From positions 1-64,000 of the forward strand of contig JAFRST010000045.1 of NCBI GenBank assembly GCA_017427465.1: a DNA stretch of 64,000 bases. Direction: 5' to 3'. Source of the DNA: Clostridiales bacterium. Lineage in GTDB: Bacteria; Bacillota; Clostridia; Saccharofermentanales; Saccharofermentanaceae. The first letter of the stretch is position 1. Each line of letters begins with the position of its first letter. Of this stretch, positions 59,521-64,000 are shown piece by piece. The position numbers were made by a program, and so were the translations under genes. The notes beneath the pieces are model-generated. The model was not told the origin of the DNA, searched no databases, and worked only from the letters and a program-made list of their open reading frames with translations.

Positions 59521-59572
59521 AGTGTAGACGGAAATTTAACATAAAAAGACGTGTGTGCTAAAGACAATTTAT

Positions 59573-59599
59573 ATTTGACACAATATAATTTTATCAAAT
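59573..59599 (+). promoter_or_regulatory. Candidate OhrR operator over gpx promoter
   Basis: ATTTGA (59573-59578) and TCAAAT (59594-59599) form an inverted repeat that contains the -10 TATAAT (59584-59589). A weak -35 AAGACA lies 17-18 bp upstream. A MarR/OhrR dimer bound here would block the promoter. The arms differ from the known TACAATT OhrR box. Confidence 0.5.
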
Positions 59600-59621
59600 A
59601 CAAACGAAAGGAGAACACAAC

Positions 59622-60164
59622 ATGTCTATTTACGATTATTCAGTTCCCACACCCAAAGGAGAAGAGATCTCTCTTAAGGATTACGAAGGAAAGGTCATAC
59701 TTATCGTCAACACCGCTACAGGCTGCGGATTTACTCCTCACTACAAGCCGATCGAGGAGATGTATGAGCAGTTCCACGACAAGGGATTTGAAGTCATCGA
59801 CATCCCCTGCAACCAGTTCGCAGGCCAGACACCCGGAACGGATGAGGAGATCCACGAGTTCTGCCAGCTCAAGTATAAGACACAGTTCCCTCAGATGAAG
59901 AAGTCTGACGTCAACGGCGAGAACGAGCTTCCTTTATTTACATATCTTAAGTCCCAAAAGGGCTTCGAAGGCTTCGGAAAGGGCCCCACAGCACTTGTAA
60001 TGAGCAAGATGCTCAGCAAGCAGGACAAGGATTATGCGTCCAAGCCTGACATCAAGTGGAACTTCACCAAATTTGTAGTCGACAGGGAAGGCAACGTCGT
60101 TAAGAGATTCGAGCCTACCGCAGACATGAAGGAAGTAAGAAAATTTGTTGAGAGCCTGATCTGA
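59622..60164 (+). CDS. Glutathione/thioredoxin peroxidase (Gpx family)
   Basis: 180 residues. The peroxidatic cysteine is C35 in NTATGCGFTP, with partner residues in IPCNQFAGQ (Q69) and KWNFTKFVVD (W/N). Non-selenium type that reduces hydroperoxides with thioredoxin in most bacteria. AAAGGAGAACAC before the ATG. The OhrR-like regulator follows 13 nt downstream, which fits a peroxide-inducible operon. Confidence 0.95.
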   Translation: MSIYDYSVPTPKGEEISLKDYEGKVILIVNTATGCGFTPHYKPIEEMYEQFHDKGFEVIDIPCNQFAGQTPGTDEEIHEFCQLKYKTQFPQMKKSDVNGENELPLFTYLKSQKGFEGFGKGPTALVMSKMLSKQDKDYASKPDIKWNFTKFVVDREGNVVKRFEPTADMKEVRKFVESLI

Positions 60165-60177
60165 GAAGGTGATTTAA

Positions 60178-60600
60178 ATGAAGATCGATGAATCGATGAA
60201 GCTTGATTCGCAGCTGTGTTTCCCGCTCTATGCCGCATCCAGAAAAATAGTAAGCCTCTACACCCCGCACCTTAAACCTCTCGGGATCACATACACCCAG
60301 TACATCATGTTTCTGGTGCTCTGGGAACAGGACGGGATAACGGTAGGGGAGCTTTGCAAAAGACTGATGCTTGATACCGGCACGGTAACGCCGATGCTCA
60401 AGAACACCGAGAAGCAGGGGCTGATCAGGCGCGAGAGAAGTGCTGAGGATGAGCGCGTAGTGGTGATCACTCTGACAGATGAAGGCAAGGAGCTTTACAA
60501 GAAAGCCAGGGACATCCCCTCCAGGATCGGTTCATGCGTAAAGCTCAGTAAGAGCGAAGCGGCCGCGCTGTATAAGACGCTGTATAAGTTGTTGGAATAA
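60178..60600 (+). CDS. ohrR: OhrR-like MarR family peroxide sensor
   Basis: 140 residues. The N-terminus LDSQLCFPLYAASRKI matches the OhrR reactive-cysteine segment, with C14 as the sensor Cys. The MarR winged helix is TVGELCKRLMLDTGTVTPMLKNTEKQGLIRRERSAEDERVVVITLTDEG, with the DERxxxITLT wing. It oxidises at C14 and leaves DNA on organic hydroperoxide. Its target is probably the gpx promoter. Starts 13 nt after gpx with GAAGGTG. Confidence 0.9.
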   Translation: MKIDESMKLDSQLCFPLYAASRKIVSLYTPHLKPLGITYTQYIMFLVLWEQDGITVGELCKRLMLDTGTVTPMLKNTEKQGLIRRERSAEDERVVVITLTDEGKELYKKARDIPSRIGSCVKLSKSEAAALYKTLYKLLE

Positions 60601-60703
60601 AAGCGGTTTAGAGACTTTTCGCGATTAAATAAAAAAGCTAATTTGTGAAAAGAATTTGTTTTGCAAAAACCGATTTTCCCAAAAAGCGGAAATCTCTCAA
60701 TTT

Positions 60704-60937
60704 GGGAAAAGATTCTGCGGATTTCTTTCCCAAAAATGCAAAAAATTGAAATTTGGGAAAAGATTTTGCGGATTTCTTTCCCAAAAATGCGAAAACTTGA
60801 AATTCGGGAAAAGATTTTGCGGATTTCTTTTCCCAAAAACGCGAAAAGTCTCAATTTAGGAAAAGATTTTGGGGAATTCTTTTCGCAAAAATCAAAATAC
60901 GGTATTTTCAGAAAAGATTTGCCCGTTTTCTTTTCTG
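60704..60937. repeat. Array of five hairpins with 51-52-bp period
   Basis: Units begin at 60704, 60755, 60806, 60858 and 60909. The first three share GGGAAAAGATTYTGCGGATTTCTTTCCC. The last one is CAGAAAAG/CTTTTCTG (60909-60916 with 60930-60937), a full compensatory change of the outer pairs. Linkers are 20-25 nt and A-rich. The ORFs in several frames (e.g. minus 60495-60980) are repeat artefacts. Convergent gap ohrR/trpS; nothing else in 60601-61015 except the terminator. Confidence 0.85.
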
Positions 60938-60965
60938 AAAAAACGAAAAAATAAAATCCATGAAA

Positions 60966-60994
60966 AACGCCGAAGCCCAAAAGCTCCGGCGTTT
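60966..60994. terminator. Bidirectional terminator
   Basis: AACGCCGAAG and CTCCGGCGTTT pair around CCCAAAAG (60966-60994), with A-run before and T-rich after, serving trpS (minus) and the ohrR side. Confidence 0.8.
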
Positions 60995-61015
60995 GAATTT
61001 TAGCGATAAAAAAGT

Positions 61016-62005
61016 TTACACGCGGCCGAATCCGACTGCCTTTCTGACGAGCTCGTACTTCTCGCGTGCGATCTCGTTGGTGTAGTCGCGGCCTGCATCG
61101 AGGATGTCGTTGATGATGCCGCTCGAGAGGACTTCGTTGTACTTGTCCTGGAAAGGAACGAGCTTTTCAACAACTGCGTCAGCGACTGCCTTTTTAAGGT
61201 CACCATATCCGCCGCCTTCGAATTTGGCGACTGCATCTTCGATAGAAGAACCTGTGAAAACAGAATAGATCGTGAGGAGGTTAGATACACCGGGCTTCTC
61301 ATCCTCGTCGAACTTGATGATGCCGTCGGAGTCTGTGACTGCGCTCATGATCTTCTTTCTGATGGTCTTCTCGGGATCAGAGAGGAAGACGGAAGCCTTC
61401 GGGTTATCGGTGGACTTGCTCATCTTCTGGGTAGGTGTCTGAAGGTCGCGGATCTTGGCGCCGATCGTGGGGATCAAAGGCTCGGGGATCCTGAAGAGCT
61501 CGCCGTAACGGTTGTTGAATCTGATAGCGAGGTTTCTGGCAAGCTCAACGTGCTGCTTCTGGTCGATTCCTGTAGGAACATACTTGGGATCATAGAGCAG
61601 GATGTCTGCTGCCATAAGGTCAGGATATGTAACAAGGCCTTCCGTGAAAGTCTCGTGAAGAGCGGATTTAGCCTTGAACTGGTGCATTCTTGTGAGGTCG
61701 CCGTGAGGTGTGTGGCATTCGAAGATCCAGGACAGATTAGCGTGATAGAGATTCTCTGACTGAATGTAGATGTGCATGTTATCGAGGTTGGGATCGACGC
61801 CGCATGCGATGTACATAGCGATGGCGTTGATGATGTTCCTGTGGAGAGCATCAGGATCCTGTGGAACCGTGATGGCATGCATGTCAGGGACGAAGAGGAA
61901 TGTCTCATAGTCCTTCTGATAGTTTACGATCTGTGAGATACCGCCTGCATAATTGCCGATGGTAAGAGATCCGCTGGGCTGAAGGCCCGTAAGTAATCTG
62001 TCCAT
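61016..62005 (-). CDS. trpS: Tryptophanyl-tRNA synthetase
   Basis: A 329-residue class I enzyme. TGLQPSGSLTIGNYAGG carries the HIGH-like TIGN, and QKMSKSTDNPKASVFLSD the KMSKS loop. Full length for a dimeric TrpRS. ATG at 62005 with GGAGGTTATTT upstream on the minus strand. The gap to the divergent gene is only 70 bp, too short for a T-box. Confidence 0.97.
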   Translation of the reverse strand: MDRLLTGLQPSGSLTIGNYAGGISQIVNYQKDYETFLFVPDMHAITVPQDPDALHRNIINAIAMYIACGVDPNLDNMHIYIQSENLYHANLSWIFECHTPHGDLTRMHQFKAKSALHETFTEGLVTYPDLMAADILLYDPKYVPTGIDQKQHVELARNLAIRFNNRYGELFRIPEPLIPTIGAKIRDLQTPTQKMSKSTDNPKASVFLSDPEKTIRKKIMSAVTDSDGIIKFDEDEKPGVSNLLTIYSVFTGSSIEDAVAKFEGGGYGDLKKAVADAVVEKLVPFQDKYNEVLSSGIINDILDAGRDYTNEIAREKYELVRKAVGFGRV

Positions 62006-62075
62006 AAATAACCTCCGTTGTCTTCAAGACGACTAATCTTAACACTTTATAATATAATTATCAAAAGAAAGGCAG

Positions 62076-62813
62076 GTGAACTTGTTGCTGTACATCCTTG
62101 TGGCGCTCAAATGCGAAGCTTCTGTCCTTAACGGCCTGCCCGGCGAAGTGGTCTTCACGGGCGTCGGCTTAAGGGCTAATGATGTATTGAATTCATTTGA
62201 CCTGAAGCCCACCGATAAGGTGATGAACGTAGGCATCTGCGCGGGACGCAACAAGGGTAAGGGCTATCTGATTAACGCGGTCACATCGATGGAGACGGGC
62301 AGGCGTTACTACCCGGATATACTTTTCGATTCAGGCTTTGAAGAGATGCCTCTTACTACATCTTCAGGCATAGTTCACGAGGTCGAAGACGGCATGCTCG
62401 TAGACATGGAGGCTGCGCTCATTTGTGAGAAAGTCTTAAAGGTCCTGCCACCTTCGAACATCGCTTTTTATAAGGTCGTTTCAGACAGCGGCGTGGACTT
62501 CATGACGGCTGAAGAAGTTACTGATGTGATGAGATCTCACCTGCCCGAGATGAAGAAGATCGCGCGTCTTCTGACCGGAAACACTACTGAGAAAGATTAC
62601 AAGTTCCTTCCTGACAGCGTCGCGGAAGAACTGCATCTTACACAATACATGAGACATGAATTAGACGACATCGAGCATTACTGCGTTGTCTCCGGAAGAG
62701 AAAAGGATCTAACGGATTATCTGGACAAGCTCCGCGGTGAAGGCAGGCTCCCTGCAAAGGATAAGAAGACCGGAAGGGAGGCACTCAATGAGATTTACTC
62801 ATATCTACGTTGA
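62076..62813 (+). CDS. Nucleoside-phosphorylase-like protein
   Basis: 245 residues. Features of the PNP/MTA-SAH nucleosidase superfamily: ILVALKCEAS at the start, VFTGVGLRAND, VMNVGICAGRNKGKGYLIN, GRRYYPDIL and LVDMEAALICEKV, the M-E-x-A nucleoside-binding element. The C-terminal third is a helical extension. Starts GTG 62076, or TTG 62082/62085; AAAGG lies near 62070. It overlaps the SplB-like gene by 26 nt, suggesting coupled expression. It may cleave a nucleoside linked to the radical SAM reaction. Confidence 0.7.
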   Translation: MNLLLYILVALKCEASVLNGLPGEVVFTGVGLRANDVLNSFDLKPTDKVMNVGICAGRNKGKGYLINAVTSMETGRRYYPDILFDSGFEEMPLTTSSGIVHEVEDGMLVDMEAALICEKVLKVLPPSNIAFYKVVSDSGVDFMTAEEVTDVMRSHLPEMKKIARLLTGNTTEKDYKFLPDSVAEELHLTQYMRHELDDIEHYCVVSGREKDLTDYLDKLRGEGRLPAKDKKTGREALNEIYSYLR

Positions 62814-63762
62814 GGAAAGAGCCTCCGGTTATCCTCTCGCAAAAGAGATAATCAGCAAGCTTCCTGACGCGAGCATAGTGCCGATAAAGCACTACAAGGA
62901 TGTTTTCGACAGGAAGAGACAGAACGTTGCCCTACAGAAAGATCATGGCGCGCTCATCATTGCGGTGAGGGACGGCAACAGGGTGTTCGAGGGAGCGCCT
63001 GTGTGCCAGTCGTTCGGGTATCAGTATTTCTACTACGCGAGCTCCATGATGAACTGTCCCTTCGACTGCGAGTACTGCTACCTGAAGGGAATGTATCCGT
63101 CGTCTTATATGGTCGTCTTCGTTAATCTCGAAGACTATATTCAGGACTTAGAGGATATGTCCGGAAGGCGGCCGATGTATCTGTGCGCATCTTTTGATAC
63201 CGATCTTCTCGCGATGAACGGACTTACGGGTCACGCGGATTTCTGGAAGGAAGTGGCTCGCACGCACGATGATATTCTGGTCGAGTTAAGGACCAAAGCC
63301 GCACCCGAGATAACGGATGACATACCAAACGTCATCTATGCGTTCACGCTGTCTCCCGAAGAAGTCGTTACTAAGTACGAGCGATACACCGCACCGGTCA
63401 GTGCGCGCATAAATGCAGCGGCCAAAGCGCTTGAGAAAGGCGCCAGAGTAAGGCTCTGCTTTGACCCGGTGATAAGGATCCCGGACTACAAGGAAGCTTA
63501 CAAAAAACTGATAGAAGATACGGCCAACAGGATCGATCTTAACAGGCTTACTGACGTCAGTGTCGGTACGTTCAGGATATCAGCTGACTACTTAGGAAAG
63601 ATGCGCAAGGCTTACCCCGATTCGGAGATCGCGTGGTATCCTTATGCTGTCAAGGACGGCGTTGCGCAGTACGAACCGAACACTGACAAAGAGATGCAGG
63701 ATTACGTCTTGGGACTGCTCGAAAAATACATCGGAAGGGAGAAGATCTTCACATGGAATTAA
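62788..63762 (+). CDS. splB: Spore photoproduct lyase-like radical SAM protein
   Basis: 324 residues from the ATG at 62788 (GGGAGG at 62776-62781). The radical SAM cluster is C90-PFD-C94-EY-C97, with MNCPFDCEYCYLKGMY and the SplB-like FTHIYVEERASGYPLA opening. In B. subtilis SplB, C141 in ASCTSD donates hydrogen. The aligned stretch here reads LCASFDTDLLAMNGL, with Phe at that place (F136) and Cys three residues earlier (C133). So it may repair DNA by a shifted cysteine or do another reaction. Overlaps the phosphorylase-like gene and the SDR that follows. Confidence 0.8.
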   Translation: MRFTHIYVEERASGYPLAKEIISKLPDASIVPIKHYKDVFDRKRQNVALQKDHGALIIAVRDGNRVFEGAPVCQSFGYQYFYYASSMMNCPFDCEYCYLKGMYPSSYMVVFVNLEDYIQDLEDMSGRRPMYLCASFDTDLLAMNGLTGHADFWKEVARTHDDILVELRTKAAPEITDDIPNVIYAFTLSPEEVVTKYERYTAPVSARINAAAKALEKGARVRLCFDPVIRIPDYKEAYKKLIEDTANRIDLNRLTDVSVGTFRISADYLGKMRKAYPDSEIAWYPYAVKDGVAQYEPNTDKEMQDYVLGLLEKYIGREKIFTWN

Positions 63763-64000
63763 AAACTGCGATCGTGACGGGAGCATCTTCCGGAATAGGT
63801 TTTGCGATAGCAAAGATGCTTACCGAAGAAGGTTACCGTGTCTACGGCATCGGAAGGATCTTCCCCGAGGACGCAGACTTCTTCGAGAAGAGATTATCGC
63901 TCGACCTGAGAGACACAGACATTTTGCTCGCGAAGATCTCTGAGATAAAGAAGGTCGACCTGCTCGTTAATGCTGCAGGCAGCGCTTTCTACGGACTTGC
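63753..64000 (+). CDS. Short-chain dehydrogenase/reductase, cut by window end
   Basis: 82 residues visible. ATG at 63753 inside the SplB-like coding end (10-nt overlap). TAIVTGASSGIGFAIAKML is the TGxxxGxG cofactor motif, and LVNAAGSAFYGL is the NAAG motif, both classical SDR. The catalytic YxxxK lies beyond the window. Probably the third gene of the run with the phosphorylase-like and SplB-like proteins. Confidence 0.9.
   Translation, partial: MELKTAIVTGASSGIGFAIAKMLTEEGYRVYGIGRIFPEDADFFEKRLSLDLRDTDILLAKISEIKKVDLLVNAAGSAFYGL

Noticed and set aside
60495..60980. 161-residue minus ORF and overlapping plus ORFs rich in F/K/I
   Set aside because: They are produced by translating the 51-bp hairpin repeats; they have repetitive low-complexity sequence, no ribosome binding site, and overlap the ohrR end.
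1..64000. tRNA, rRNA, prophage or insertion sequence
   Set aside because: No cloverleaf with CCA-type end, rRNA signature, transposase, integrase or phage structural gene was seen on either strand; a short or diverged tRNA could still be missed by eye.

Overview
The window looks like chromosomal DNA of an anaerobic Bacillota/Clostridia bacterium. The signs are strong AGGAGG-type ribosome binding sites, sigma70-type promoters with 17-bp spacers, a T-box leader, Veg, HU, DUF4250, PadR/HAAS and OhrR proteins, many small lipoproteins, a GH120 xylosidase and glycogen phosphorylase. A plant-fibre gut or rumen Clostridia (for example Saccharofermentans-like) would fit, but the genus call is a guess. 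I see no rRNA, tRNA, CRISPR array, phage genes or transposase.

Layout. 1-7 kb: a small conserved-looking ORF, MATE pump, Veg-like protein, citrate synthase, HU, a HEAT protein, and a zinc-ribbon/nuclease-like protein coupled to a 49-residue ORF. 7-14.5 kb (minus): a zinc-ribbon protein-guaB-greA-lysS operon, a hairpin array, and glgP. 14.7-18 kb (plus): A24 peptidase, degenerate CPBP-like protein, AI-2E-type permease. 18-20.7 kb: two inverted copies of a structured non-coding element, then a GH120 beta-xylosidase. 20.8-28.6 kb (plus): PadR-HAAS sensor pair, cytidine deaminase, rhomboid, HD-GYP, MutS-like ATPase, TrmH. 28.6-31.9 kb: a queuosine-precursor transporter and QueF behind a structured leader, DUF4250, gpmI. 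32-38 kb: three lipoproteins and a DHH phosphoesterase. 38-41.8 kb (minus): Na/H-type antiporter, a glycosyltransferase/GtrA fusion and an ion permease. 41.9-46.2 kb (plus): FkbH-like, acyl carrier protein, MBOAT and ThrH, a surface-acylation-like cassette. 46.4-52 kb: TRIC channel (apparently leaderless), thioesterase-trxB-tyrS operon, lipoprotein, unknown. 52-57 kb: a T-box-controlled HTH-cupin-acyl-CoA ligase fusion, an NAD-epimerase with a disordered tail, Maf. 57-64 kb: zinc-ribbon/membrane pair, lipoprotein, glutathione peroxidase with OhrR, trpS, and a nucleoside-phosphorylase-like, SplB-like, SDR run cut by the window edge.

The most unusual signal is non-coding. Six intergenic regions carry tandem hairpins with very regular spacing (about 51-52 or 61-64 bp). 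Stem sequences differ but keep pairing, and most sit between convergent genes. A separate structured element is present as two inverted copies at 18.0-18.7 kb with compensatory stem changes.
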